Below are positions 50,495 through 58,180 of a stretch of DNA of 64,000 nt, piece after piece (position 1 is the stretch's first letter; every line of letters begins with the position of its first letter). The translations under genes and the position numbers were made by a program. The notes beneath the pieces are model-generated. The model was not told the DNA's origin. It did no database searches and saw only the letters and a list, made by a program, of their open reading frames with translations. This DNA comes from Herbiconiux aconitum. GTDB lineage: Bacteria; Actinomycetota; Actinomycetes; Actinomycetales; Microbacteriaceae. The DNA is taken from the NCBI RefSeq assembly GCF_024979235.1, contig NZ_JANLCM010000002.1:496001-560000 (forward strand). Direction: 5' to 3'.

Positions 50495-51645
50495 GTCACT
50501 CCCTTGATCGGAGGCGGCGTGTTGCGGCTTCGGGTGACGCGCACCTCGCCCATGGTGATGACGACGGCCACGGCGGGGATGTCGCCCCGCTCCAGGGCTC
50601 CGAACGCGGTGTCGACGCTGCAGCCGACGGGCGCATCGAGCACGACGAGGTCGGCTGGCGCGCCGACTCGCAGGCGACCGGCATCCAACCCGTAGACATC
50701 CGCCACGTTGCCGGTCGATGCGGAGACCGTCTGCGCCGCGCTCAGCGGGCCGAGCGAGGCGAGTTCGGCCATGCTGCGGAGCATGCCGAGCGGCAGCACA
50801 CCGGTGCCGGTGGGCGTGTCGGTGGCGATGAGGATGCGACGGAAGTCGTCGATCTCGAGTGCGCGCTCGGCGACGTCGATCGCCGACCGCAGGTTGCCGG
50901 CCTGCACGAGCTGCAGCGCGATGCCACGCCCCTCCTGCACGATGCGCCGATTCTCCTCCACGGTCAACGAGGTCGGTCCGCCATTGACATGGCCGGCGAC
51001 ATCCGGCTCCATCTCGATGAGCAGGTCCGCATCGATCTTCGCCTTGCTGCCGGGAATCGACCCGCCGCCCGAGTGGCACATCACGACGATGCCCTCGGCT
51101 CGGGCGTCATGCACCATCGGGATGTACTCCCGCGCGTCGGCGAAGGCACCGAAGCCGCCCTTCGCCAGACGCACGCCCAGCGAGCGCAGCTCCGCGAAGT
51201 CGGCGCGGGTCAGACCCGGCTCGAGGATCACGGCGCCGGCGTGCACGGTCATGCCGCCGGGGTGGTAGTCGAGGAAGCTCCGCTGGGCGGCCACGGCCAG
51301 CGCCTTGACCCCCGCGACATCGCGCGGGCGACCCGGCACGTGCACTTCGCTCGCCGAGATCGAGGTCGTGGTTCCCCCGTGCACATAACTTTCGAGGAAT
51401 CCGACCGTCTGCTGCCGGGGGGTGTAGTCGCCGAAGGTCGAATGCACGTGGCTGTCGATCAGACCCGGGATCAGCGTCGCGCCGGCAGCGTCGACGATCG
51501 TCGCATGGTCGGCCGGCACCACATCGGCGCTGTCACCGATCCAGGCGATGCGGTCGCCTTCGCAGACGACGGCATCGCCGGCGAGCTCAGCGCCGTCGAG
51601 CGACCCGTCGTGCGACCCTCCGATGTTGATGACCGCGAGGCTCAC
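50479..51645 (-). CDS. Enamidase-like amidohydrolase (cyclic amide ring-opening)
   Basis: A 388-residue metal-dependent amidohydrolase closely resembling enamidase, the enzyme that opens 6-oxo-1,4,5,6-tetrahydronicotinate in nicotinate fermentation: shared patterns include GDYTPRQQTVGFLESYVHGG, VPGRPRDVAGVKALA, HVNGGPTS, ATDTPTGTGVLPLGMLR and the terminal VTRSRNTPPP. Metal ligands are His66, His68 (DSHVH), His191, His219 and Asp276. At the position of the bridging Glu of the anaerobic enzyme this protein has Lys162 (LAKGGFG), as in the many amidohydrolases that use carboxylated Lys. The GTG start overlaps the PF06684 gene stop. I infer hydrolysis of a lactam or enamide. Confidence 0.82.
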   Translation of the reverse strand: MSLAVINIGGSHDGSLDGAELAGDAVVCEGDRIAWIGDSADVVPADHATIVDAAGATLIPGLIDSHVHSTFGDYTPRQQTVGFLESYVHGGTTTSISASEVHVPGRPRDVAGVKALAVAAQRSFLDYHPGGMTVHAGAVILEPGLTRADFAELRSLGVRLAKGGFGAFADAREYIPMVHDARAEGIVVMCHSGGGSIPGSKAKIDADLLIEMEPDVAGHVNGGPTSLTVEENRRIVQEGRGIALQLVQAGNLRSAIDVAERALEIDDFRRILIATDTPTGTGVLPLGMLRSMAELASLGPLSAAQTVSASTGNVADVYGLDAGRLRVGAPADLVVLDAPVGCSVDTAFGALERGDIPAVAVVITMGEVRVTRSRNTPPPIKGVTCTTH

Positions 51646-52247
51646 CGCACACCGTCGCCGATGGCCTCGGCCACGGTCAGTCCGCCGGTCCGGGCGTGCG
51701 GGCGTCCCCCGGTGGCGACGGCGACCGCGATGACCAGCTCGCCGGGCTTCGGCGCATCCGGGAGCGATAGGGTCACGGCGTCGTAGTGGCTCCGCACGTA
51801 CAGAGCGTCTTTGTAGGCCAGCGGGATGTCGAGGGCGACACCGGCGGAGCCGACCTTCGTGACCGAGGAGATCCACGCGGCTCCGCCACCGACGGCATCG
51901 CGGAAGGCGTCGCCGAACACGGTCGTGATGCAGGCCACGACGTGCTCCTGCTCGCCGGCGATGCCGGCGATGCCACCCTTGCCGTAGCTCTCGACCGGCC
52001 GGCCGCCGAGCAGTGCTGCCGCTCGCTCGCCGAGCTCGGTTCCCAATGCGGCGCTCGGTGTGGTCAGGTCGGAGAGGTCCTCCTGCCAGAGGCCGGCGAA
52101 CGGATTCTCGATCACCACGGCGACGGCGGCCTTGAAAAGTGGCCCGTCGAGCGGAGCGCCGCCCGCGTGACGGATCTCCTCGACCTGGCTGTGCCAGGAA
52201 CGCACGCGGTAGGCGGTGGTGACGTCGGACGTGGATCGTTCGATCAT
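51642..52247 (-). CDS. Amino acid synthesis family protein (PF06684, DUF1185)
   Basis: A 201-residue protein of Pfam PF06684: VIENPFAGLWQEDLSDL, ESYGKGGIAGIAGEQEHVVACITTVFGDAFRDAVGGGAAWISSVTKVG and DIPLAYKDALYVRSHYDAVTL are the family core. Published structures show a variant chorismate-mutase-like fold and suggested a role in amino acid metabolism; the reaction is not defined. Its ATG overlaps the hydrolase stop and its stop overlaps the enamidase-like start, so it is bound to this pathway; a cofactor or amide-processing role is my inference. Confidence 0.8.
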   Translation of the reverse strand: MIERSTSDVTTAYRVRSWHSQVEEIRHAGGAPLDGPLFKAAVAVVIENPFAGLWQEDLSDLTTPSAALGTELGERAAALLGGRPVESYGKGGIAGIAGEQEHVVACITTVFGDAFRDAVGGGAAWISSVTKVGSAGVALDIPLAYKDALYVRSHYDAVTLSLPDAPKPGELVIAVAVATGGRPHARTGGLTVAEAIGDGVR

Positions 52248-53107
52248 GCTGTCTTTCCTTCGTTGGGCAGTGCGCCGATCCAGTCGGCGACGGTGGTGAC
52301 CAGTCGGTCGCGGGAGTGTTCGAACCAGTGCGAGTCGGGTCCGGGTTCCGACGGGAGTTCGGCGGCGGTCACCGAGGGAGAGATGCCGTCTCGCGCGAGG
52401 GCGCGCAGCTCGTCGAACTCCCAATGGGCCACCACCGGGTCGTGCTCGTCGCGCAGCAACGCGAGCGGATACGGGATGCGCGGAAGCCACTCCACGGTGC
52501 GGGCACCCGCGACCTGCGTGTCCCGGTAGCTCAGGAAGTGGCGCGCCGTGACGGGCACGGCCCGGCCGAAGATCCACGGCATCCTGGTCGGCAGTTCATC
52601 GTCGGGATGACCGGCGACGACAGCCTCGCGCGCCTCACGGCGAAGCGTGAGGTAGGTGTCGTCGTCACCGACGAGCAGGTGGCGGGTCTTCCACGGGAGG
52701 TTGGAGAACGCTCCTGTCAGCACGACGCCGCGGAGCTCCGGACGCCAGAGGGTGGCAGCGAGGTAGGCGGCCTGTGTGGAGCCCAGGCTGTGGCCGTGCA
52801 GCACGATCCGGGTGTGGCCGCGGGCGATGGCCGCCCAGAAGGCCGCCTCGATGTCGCGCACGCTGTCGTAGAACGAATCGGTGTTGACACCGTCGCCGGA
52901 CTGGCGGGTGCGGATGCGCAGACTCGCGATGCCCCGTTCGGCCAGTCCTTCAGCGACGTGGGCGTGCATCGGGTGTTCCGGCTGTTCACCGCTACCGTGC
53001 ACCGACAGGAAGAGCGGGGTCTCCGCAGGCGGGCCCGGCTCGATGAGAAGTGCTCGCGCCACGCGACCGTCGACGGTGGTGACGTCGAGCTCGCCGGTGT
53101 TCGCCAT
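52244..53107 (-). CDS. Alpha/beta hydrolase
   Basis: A 287-residue hydrolase: LFLSVHGSGEQPEH oxyanion region, nucleophile Ser in LHGHSLGSTQAA, Asp in LLRDEHDPVV and a late His (DSHWFEHSRDRL). Substrate is unknown; in N-heterocycle pathways an alpha/beta hydrolase such as NicD removes an acyl group after ring opening, so an analogous step is conceivable. ATG 53107 shares one base with the previous stop codon (TGATG), indicating coupled translation with the binding protein. Confidence 0.8.
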   Translation of the reverse strand: MANTGELDVTTVDGRVARALLIEPGPPAETPLFLSVHGSGEQPEHPMHAHVAEGLAERGIASLRIRTRQSGDGVNTDSFYDSVRDIEAAFWAAIARGHTRIVLHGHSLGSTQAAYLAATLWRPELRGVVLTGAFSNLPWKTRHLLVGDDDTYLTLRREAREAVVAGHPDDELPTRMPWIFGRAVPVTARHFLSYRDTQVAGARTVEWLPRIPYPLALLRDEHDPVVAHWEFDELRALARDGISPSVTAAELPSEPGPDSHWFEHSRDRLVTTVADWIGALPNEGKTA

Positions 53108-54069
53108 CAGCCGGCCACCGTGAGGGAGTCCACATCGACGGCGCCGGCGAAGCCGTTGTACTTCGTCATCGCATCCAGCCAGGTGCTGAAGGTGGCCGGC
53201 GCGATCGCGGTGCCGTAGCCGCTGATGGGTGATTGCTTGGCGACGTCGACGCTCACCTTCGTGAAGTCGGCGACGGTCTGGTAAGCCTCGTCCTTGTTCG
53301 CGCTGATCCAGGAGGCCGCGTCGTCGAGCGCCGCACGGAAGCGCTCCGCGAGTTCGGGGTTCGCCTTTGCCCAGTCGCTGGTCGTGATCCAGAAGCTCTG
53401 CCCGACGTAGTCGCCGCCCAGGGCCTTGTCGACCGAACCGAGAATGGGCATGCCCGCCCCCTCGGCTTGCGAGATGAACGGATTCTGCAACTCGGCGGCG
53501 TCGATCTGCCCGGCCTTCAGCTGGTCGACCATGTTCGGAGTCGCCACCTGGATGAACTGCACCGTCGACGGGTCGACCCCCTCGGAGTCGAGCCAGGCCT
53601 TCGTGAGGAGGTTGATGTTGCCGGTGAGGGTCGGCGTGCCGATCTTCATCCCGGCGAGCTGACTGGCTTCTGTGATGCCGTCGCGACCGGCCACCTCGAA
53701 AGACGGCACATCGGATTCGGTGTCGTTACCCGAGATGGCGACGATGCCGACACCCGCGGAGGCGGCGTTGATGATCATCGGGGCGACGCTGAATCCGATG
53801 TCGTACTGCTTGCCGAGCAGGGTGGGGATGACGGTGATGTCGGCGAGGGACGTCACTTCGGCGTTCACGTCGTGAGCGTCGAAGTAGCCCTGCTCTTGAG
53901 CCACGGCGACCAGGAGTGAGCTCGCCGTGTTGTTCGCGGCGATGCGAACCGTTCCGTCGGAAGCGGACCCTGAGGCGGGAGTGGCGCTGGAGTTCGAGCT
54001 GCAACCGGCGAGACCGATCACGGCGGTGATGGCGACGGCGAGAGCCGCGGCCGTTGCTGTACGACGCAT
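53107..54069 (-). CDS. ABC transporter substrate-binding lipoprotein (NMT1/THI5-like)
   Basis: A 320-residue lipoprotein with lipobox LAGC (Cys23) and an NMT1/SsuA-type fold: IAANNTASSLLVAVAQEQGYF near the N-terminus, DIGFSVAPMIINAA, GMKIGTPTLTG and GQIDAAELQNPFISQAEG. This family carries ligands such as pyrimidines, sulfonates and nitrate or riboflavin precursors. ATG 54069 has AGGAG five bases upstream; an in-frame ATG far upstream lies in the regulatory region. It is the first gene of the catabolic operon and is divergent from the ATPase, so the ABC system is split across the two transcripts. Confidence 0.88.
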   Translation of the reverse strand: MRRTATAAALAVAITAVIGLAGCSSNSSATPASGSASDGTVRIAANNTASSLLVAVAQEQGYFDAHDVNAEVTSLADITVIPTLLGKQYDIGFSVAPMIINAASAGVGIVAISGNDTESDVPSFEVAGRDGITEASQLAGMKIGTPTLTGNINLLTKAWLDSEGVDPSTVQFIQVATPNMVDQLKAGQIDAAELQNPFISQAEGAGMPILGSVDKALGGDYVGQSFWITTSDWAKANPELAERFRAALDDAASWISANKDEAYQTVADFTKVSVDVAKQSPISGYGTAIAPATFSTWLDAMTKYNGFAGAVDVDSLTVAG

Positions 54070-54125
54070 GATTACTCCTGAGTGGTCATCCGCTGGGGCG
54101 GAGGGGTGGTCGGTGGTTGAAGGTG

Positions 54126-54218
54126 ACTCAAGTAACGTACTTCGGTAATGCACTATTTGAGTTTCAACCATGTTGCAGCCTTGTTACAGCTTACTCAAGT
54201 GATTGACCTACATTAGGT
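54126..54218. promoter_or_regulatory. Divergent control region with multiple TCAA/TTGA palindromes
   Basis: Between the binding-protein and ATPase genes lie AAGTAACGTACTT (54130-54142) in ACTCAAGTAACGTACTT, TTGAGTTTCAA (54157-54167), TCAAGTGATTGA (54195-54206) and ACCTACATTAGGT (54206-54218). The TCAAGT core recurs in the palindrome upstream of marR (57283-57302, minus strand). It is a locally AT-richer island than its neighbours and probably carries both promoters and their operators. Confidence 0.5.
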
Positions 54219-54260
54219 AATTAGGCAGCATGGTCACATCGTCAGCGAAAGGTGCCGCCC

Positions 54261-55055
54261 ATGCCTCCCACCACCCCCCTCGTCGCCAGCGCATTCGCGT
54301 GCGAGAACGTCTCTGTGACCTATGACACGAGGAACGGACCGCTCCGTGTCTTGGAGAACGTCTCGTTCACCTGCGCACGGGGCGAGTTCGTCACGCTGCT
54401 CGGGCCGTCCGGAACGGGCAAGACGACGCTGCTGCGCATTCTCGCCGGGCTGCTGCCGCCGGGAGACGGGTCGTCGGTCTCGCTCGACGGTGAGCCGCTC
54501 ACCGGTCCTGCCGACGGTGTCGCGCTCGTGTTCCAGAACTACGCGGCTTCGCTCCTCCAGTGGCGCACCGTCGAACGGAATGTCGGGCTCGGGCTCGAGG
54601 GTCGTGTCGGCAAGGCCGAGCTCGGCGACCGCGTGCGTGCGGCCCTCGACCTGGTGGGCCTCGACTCGCGCCGGCGGGACTACCCCTGGCAGCTCTCCGG
54701 CGGCATGCAGCAACGCGTGCAGATCGCCCGAGCACTCGTGACGCGGCCCGAAGTTCTGCTCATGGATGAGCCCTTCGGTGCTCTCGACGCCATGACCAAG
54801 GCGCAGCTGCAGGATCAGCTGCTCGAACTCCGGGCGTCCACCGGGGCAACCGTCGTGTTCGTCACGCATGATCTCGACGAGGCCGCCTACCTCAGTGACC
54901 GCGTGATGGTGCTGTCGGGCACCCCCGCATCCATCACGGCCGAATTCGAGGTCGACCTGCCCGCCCAGCGCGATCAGATCAGCACGAAAGAGCTGCCGGG
55001 TTACCTCAGCGCACGGCACCGCATTCACGACGCGATCGGGGCGCTGCACGCATGA
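54261..55055 (+). CDS. ABC transporter ATP-binding protein (nitrate/taurine-type)
   Basis: A 264-residue ATPase: Walker A GPSGTGKTTLLRILAGL, Q-loop FQNYAASLLQW, signature LSGGMQQRVQIARAL, Walker B LLMDEPFGALD and the H-loop FVTHDLDEA. ATG 54261 was chosen because AAAGG lies seven bases before it; GTG 54252 is possible. It is followed in ATGA overlap by two permease genes. The product powers uptake by the binding lipoprotein encoded in the divergent operon. Confidence 0.93.
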   Translation: MPPTTPLVASAFACENVSVTYDTRNGPLRVLENVSFTCARGEFVTLLGPSGTGKTTLLRILAGLLPPGDGSSVSLDGEPLTGPADGVALVFQNYAASLLQWRTVERNVGLGLEGRVGKAELGDRVRAALDLVGLDSRRRDYPWQLSGGMQQRVQIARALVTRPEVLLMDEPFGALDAMTKAQLQDQLLELRASTGATVVFVTHDLDEAAYLSDRVMVLSGTPASITAEFEVDLPAQRDQISTKELPGYLSARHRIHDAIGALHA

Positions 55056-55909
55056 GCGCCCCTACCGTCACCGCGGCGCGCGGCGACGCCTCTGCACCGG
55101 CCACCCGCTCCGTGATCACCCGGGAACGGCCGGCGCGATCCGGTCGAGCACGTCGCCTCCTGCTCGGCGCGCTCCCTCCCGTCGCCCTCGTCGTGCTGTG
55201 GCAGATCGCCAAGTCGACGGGTCTGCTCGCCTACGACAGCGTTCCCTCACCGATCGACGTGGCCGCGGCTCTCGGCGAGCTGCTGGTGAGTGCGGTCTTC
55301 TGGGATGCCGTCACCCACACCCTCCTCGCCGTGTTCGCCGGCTGGGCGATCGGATCGGCTGTCGGCCTGGTGCTCGGTGTTGCACTGGGCGTCTGGCGAG
55401 GCGTCAGAGTGTGGTCCATGACCTCGGTGCAGGTACTGCGGGCCATCCCCGCCATCGCCTTCGTCTCGCTCGCCGTCATCGTCTTCTCGCAGACCCTGCA
55501 GATGGAGATCGTGATCGCCGCCTGGGTCGCCGTCTGGCCTGTGGCCATCAGCACCATGCAGGGCATTCTCGGTGTGAGCCCCTTGCACCGCGAGGTCGCG
55601 CATTCGCTCCGGCTCAGCACCGCCGCCCGCGTGGTCAAGATCGATCTGCCCTCCGCGGCCCCGAGCGTTTTGGTCGCGCTGCGGCTGTCGCTCGGAGGCG
55701 CACTCGCCCTCGCGATCGTGGCCGAGATGATCGGCAACCCCGCGGGCATCGGCTACCAGCTCGTGCAGCAGCAGTTGGGGCTGCGCCCAGACGCGATGTT
55801 CGCCTACGTCATCGTGACGGGTTTCATCGGACTCGGGCTCAATGCACTCATCCAGGCCGCCGCACCGTTCGTTCCCGGCGCCATCCGCAGATCAGGAGCA
55901 GACGCATGA
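55052..55909 (+). CDS. ABC transporter permease 1
   Basis: A 285-residue permease with about six helices and the binding-protein-dependent transport signature in SLGGALALAIVAEMI with the EAA-loop-like STAARVVKIDLPSAAPSVL. Its first 40 residues are Arg/Ala-rich and cytoplasmic. It starts within the ATPase stop codon (ATGA) and ends with an ATGA overlap onto the second permease; the transporter has a heterodimeric membrane part. Confidence 0.9.
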   Translation: MSAPTVTAARGDASAPATRSVITRERPARSGRARRLLLGALPPVALVVLWQIAKSTGLLAYDSVPSPIDVAAALGELLVSAVFWDAVTHTLLAVFAGWAIGSAVGLVLGVALGVWRGVRVWSMTSVQVLRAIPAIAFVSLAVIVFSQTLQMEIVIAAWVAVWPVAISTMQGILGVSPLHREVAHSLRLSTAARVVKIDLPSAAPSVLVALRLSLGGALALAIVAEMIGNPAGIGYQLVQQQLGLRPDAMFAYVIVTGFIGLGLNALIQAAAPFVPGAIRRSGADA

Positions 55910-56700
55910 GCCTCACCGTCAAGTCCGCACGCTCCCGCGGCGGCGGCCGCCGTGGCGGCATCCTCGTGCTGGGACTCGCGCCCCTTGCCGTGCTGCTCGC
56001 GCTCTGGCAGGTCTTCGGCACCATCGCCCCCAGCCCCTTCTTCCCTCCGCCCTCCGCATGGATCGGGGCGCTCACCCCACTGCTCGCGGGCAATGCCCTG
56101 CTGCTCGGCATCCTCTCGACGCTCGGCACTTACGCGGAGTCGCTGGCCATCGCCTTCGTGCTCGGAACCGCCATCGGCATCGCCATCGGACGCAGTCGTC
56201 TGGCCGACCGGGCCTTCGGACCGCTGCTCGACTACCTGCGCTACCTGCCGGCGGTGGCGGTCGTGCCGGTCATCGTGCTGTTCGCCGGATACACGCAGGA
56301 GATGAAGGTCTACGTCGTCGTGTTCGGAGCGATCTGGCCGATCCTGCTGCAAGCACGCATGGCCGCGGCTTCGATCGACCCGATCCTGAACGACGTGCGC
56401 CGGTCTTTGCGCCTGTCGCGGCGGGCGGCCTTCGTCAAGATCACGCTGCCCTCCGTCATGCCGAGCGCCCTGCTCGGGCTACGCCTCGCCTCACCGCTGA
56501 CGCTCATCCTGGTTCTGGTCGTCGAGATCAGCACCCAGGTGTCGGGCCTCGGCCGGATGCTCGGCGTGGCCCAGCAGAACTATGCGACCGCTCAGGTGTT
56601 CGGTCTGATCGTCGTGATCGGGGTGATCGCCCTGGTGGTGGACGCGGTCATCGCCGCGATCGAGCGCTGGACGCTGCGCTACCGGCCAGCGGCCGACTGA
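55906..56700 (+). CDS. ABC transporter permease 2
   Basis: A 264-residue permease with six helices, paralogous to the first (LSRRAAFVKITLPSVMPSALLGLRLASPLTLILVLVVEI aligns with its EAA loop). It carries a basic N-terminus (KSARSRGGGRRGG). ATG 55906 overlaps the first permease stop. Two different permeases with one ATPase is a common arrangement in nitrate/sulfonate/pyrimidine-type importers. The marR gene converges 33 bases later. Confidence 0.9.
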   Translation: MSLTVKSARSRGGGRRGGILVLGLAPLAVLLALWQVFGTIAPSPFFPPPSAWIGALTPLLAGNALLLGILSTLGTYAESLAIAFVLGTAIGIAIGRSRLADRAFGPLLDYLRYLPAVAVVPVIVLFAGYTQEMKVYVVVFGAIWPILLQARMAAASIDPILNDVRRSLRLSRRAAFVKITLPSVMPSALLGLRLASPLTLILVLVVEISTQVSGLGRMLGVAQQNYATAQVFGLIVVIGVIALVVDAVIAAIERWTLRYRPAAD

Positions 56701-56733
56701 TCCGCGACCGGGACGCGCCGAGAGGCGCTGAGT

Positions 56734-57270
56734 TCAGGAGTGCGTGACGACGTCGATCCCGGTGAAGAGGGGGGTGATCCGAGGGTCGGCGTCGAGCCCG
56801 ACGTAGGAGGCGAAGGTGGCCAGCGCCCCGATGCGTCCCGCGTCGTCCAGGCTGTCGGACAGACGCCGGATCTCCTCGTGCACGTGCTGGTCGATCTCCC
56901 GCAGCTTCTCGACTCCCAGGGGCGTCGTGCTGACCACGACGACGCGCTTGTCGTCGCTGATTCGGGAACGCTGCACCAGCCCGTCCTCCTCGAGTCCACG
57001 CACGGTGCGCGACACCAAGGCCGGCGGCACCGACAGGCGCTCGGCGAGTCCGGAGACCGAGATCGGCTCTGCGGCGCCGAAGGTCTGCAGCAGCGCTTGA
57101 TGGCTGAGTGGCTGCAATCCGCCGCGCACGGCGCAGTCGTCGAGGATCTTCAGCACCTGCCGCAGCACGAAGCGGCCGTGGGCGATCGCGGCCACGTGTC
57201 CGGGGAAGTCGCGATGGCTCGCCTCGTCTGCCCCGACGGCCCACACCTCGCGCACGCTCTCTGCAGTCAT
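56734..57270 (-). CDS. MarR-family transcriptional regulator
   Basis: A 178-residue winged-helix regulator: dimerisation helix FPGHVAAIAHGRFVLRQVLKILDD, recognition helix SVSGLAERLSVPPALVSRTVRGLEEDGLV, wing RSRISDDKRVVVVSTTPLGVEKLREI. ATG 57270 is chosen; longer in-frame starts would cross the promoter palindrome. It lies next to the catabolic transporter genes; related TCAAGT motifs lie in their control region and upstream of the gene itself, so it probably represses the whole locus and is induced by the pathway substrate. Confidence 0.88.
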   Translation of the reverse strand: MTAESVREVWAVGADEASHRDFPGHVAAIAHGRFVLRQVLKILDDCAVRGGLQPLSHQALLQTFGAAEPISVSGLAERLSVPPALVSRTVRGLEEDGLVQRSRISDDKRVVVVSTTPLGVEKLREIDQHVHEEIRRLSDSLDDAGRIGALATFASYVGLDADPRITPLFTGIDVVTHS

Positions 57271-57282
57271 GGGACAACTATA

Positions 57283-57302
57283 TGTGCCAGGTACTTGACA
57301 CA
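57283..57302 (-). promoter_or_regulatory. Probable MarR autoregulatory operator
   Basis: TGTGCCAGGTACTTGACACA is an imperfect 10+10 palindrome (8 of 10 pairs) 13 bases upstream of the marR ATG. On the minus strand it reads TGTGTCAAGT..., sharing TCAAGT with sites at 54126-54206. Such a position overlaps the expected marR promoter. Confidence 0.5.
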
Positions 57303-57368
57303 GGACGAGCATTGGACGGGTGTCGCCAGAGGACCGTGTCTTCAGAAAAGAGTCAGGCAATCCTTACT

Positions 57369-57384
57369 TAGGCATGCCTATACT
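57369..57384 (+). promoter_or_regulatory. DtxR/IdeR-like iron box overlapping the -10 of the SIP-domain gene
   Basis: TAGGCATGCCTA (57369-57380) is a perfect 12-bp palindrome with the TAGG...CCTA half-sites of DtxR/IdeR operators (consensus TWAGGTWAGSCTWACCTWA). Its right edge overlaps TATACT (57379-57384), a good -10, placed so that transcription would start at or just before the ATG at 57394; the mRNA is then leaderless and repressor binding blocks the promoter. Confidence 0.5.
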
Positions 57385-57393
57385 TAGTGCAAC

Positions 57394-57780
57394 ATGTACA
57401 TCATCGCCTCCGACGCCACCATCGTCTCCCGTGCAGCCGGCCGTGTGCTCATCGCCGGTACCGAAGCGAGCCTGGACGAGATCCGCGCCATCGTCGCGAC
57501 GCTCACCGAGAAGGCTCGCGGTCAGGTGTTCATCGAGGTGCCTTCGGCAGAGCACGTCGATCCGATCGCCACGCCCGAGTGCGTGACCGTCACCTGGCTG
57601 CCCCGCGACGCGCGTTCGGGCGACATGGGCTCCGGCCTCGCGTGCGCCCCCGGACAGGCCGTCGGCCGCGCCGTGCGGGCCTGGGTGGGCGAGATGTCGA
57701 CCGGCGACGCCGAGATCGACGGCGATGCCGTGTGCGTCTGGGTCGGCCGCGACGTGCCGAACGACTTCGCCACCGTCTGA
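57394..57780 (+). CDS. Stand-alone SIP-type C-terminal domain protein (siderophore-interacting family)
   Basis: A 128-residue protein that matches only the C-terminal, NAD(P)H-binding half of siderophore-interacting ferric reductases: RVLIAGTEASLDEIRAIVATLTEKARGQVFIEVPSAEHVDPI...VTVTWLPRDAR and AVRAWVGEM. The FAD-binding N-terminal domain is absent. A stand-alone SIP domain cannot reduce iron alone and may serve as a partner or regulator. The gene has an iron box and lacks a Shine-Dalgarno, consistent with leaderless, iron-repressed expression. Confidence 0.72.
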   Translation: MYIIASDATIVSRAAGRVLIAGTEASLDEIRAIVATLTEKARGQVFIEVPSAEHVDPIATPECVTVTWLPRDARSGDMGSGLACAPGQAVGRAVRAWVGEMSTGDAEIDGDAVCVWVGRDVPNDFATV

Positions 57781-57802
57781 TCCGATCTCGGAACGACCCG
57801 CT

Positions 57803-58180
57803 TCAGCGCTTTCGCGGCAGGTAGTTGCCGTCTTCGAGCCCGGCTTCGATCTCGAAATGGTTGCTCAGCGGATCGCGACCCGCCAGCCAGTAGAGCAACG
57901 GGAACACCAACCCGTACTCCTTCCACTGCCGTCGATGAACGGCCTCGTGCCGAAGAACGGCCGGCGCATCGTTCGTGTCGGTGAGGTAGACCCCGCCCAC
58001 ACACGTTCCGCCGCGCCGGAACGCCCAGCGTGGCATCCCGACACAGACGAACAGGCCGTCGACCCGCCGGATGCGCCCGGTGCTGAACAGCACACCGAGC
58101 GCCAACCCGACAACGGTGGCGTAGAGGTAGCCGGCACGGGCGACAGGGGGAGCGTAGAGGATGCGACGGAGCCGCTCCAT
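57803..58180 (-). CDS. Small membrane protein with HExxH motif
   Basis: A 125-residue protein: one N-terminal hydrophobic helix (AGYLYATVVGLALGVLFS), then a segment with RHEAVHRRQWKEYGLVFPLLYWLAG, containing HEAVH, the zinc-peptidase HExxH pattern, followed by a Glu further on (FEIEAGLEDG). It could be a minimal membrane metallopeptidase or a decayed one. Related short proteins are sometimes annotated 'Fe-S oxidoreductase', which the sequence does not support as no Cys cluster is present. ATG 58180 shares one base with the upstream stop codon, so it is translated with the flavoprotein. Confidence 0.55.
   Translation of the reverse strand: MERLRRILYAPPVARAGYLYATVVGLALGVLFSTGRIRRVDGLFVCVGMPRWAFRRGGTCVGGVYLTDTNDAPAVLRHEAVHRRQWKEYGLVFPLLYWLAGRDPLSNHFEIEAGLEDGNYLPRKR

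Noticed and set aside
54120-54171. An upstream ATG at 54171 as the start of the substrate-binding protein.
   Set aside because: It would put the lipobox 57 residues in and cross the operator region; ATG 54069 has a good ribosome-binding site and normal signal peptide length.
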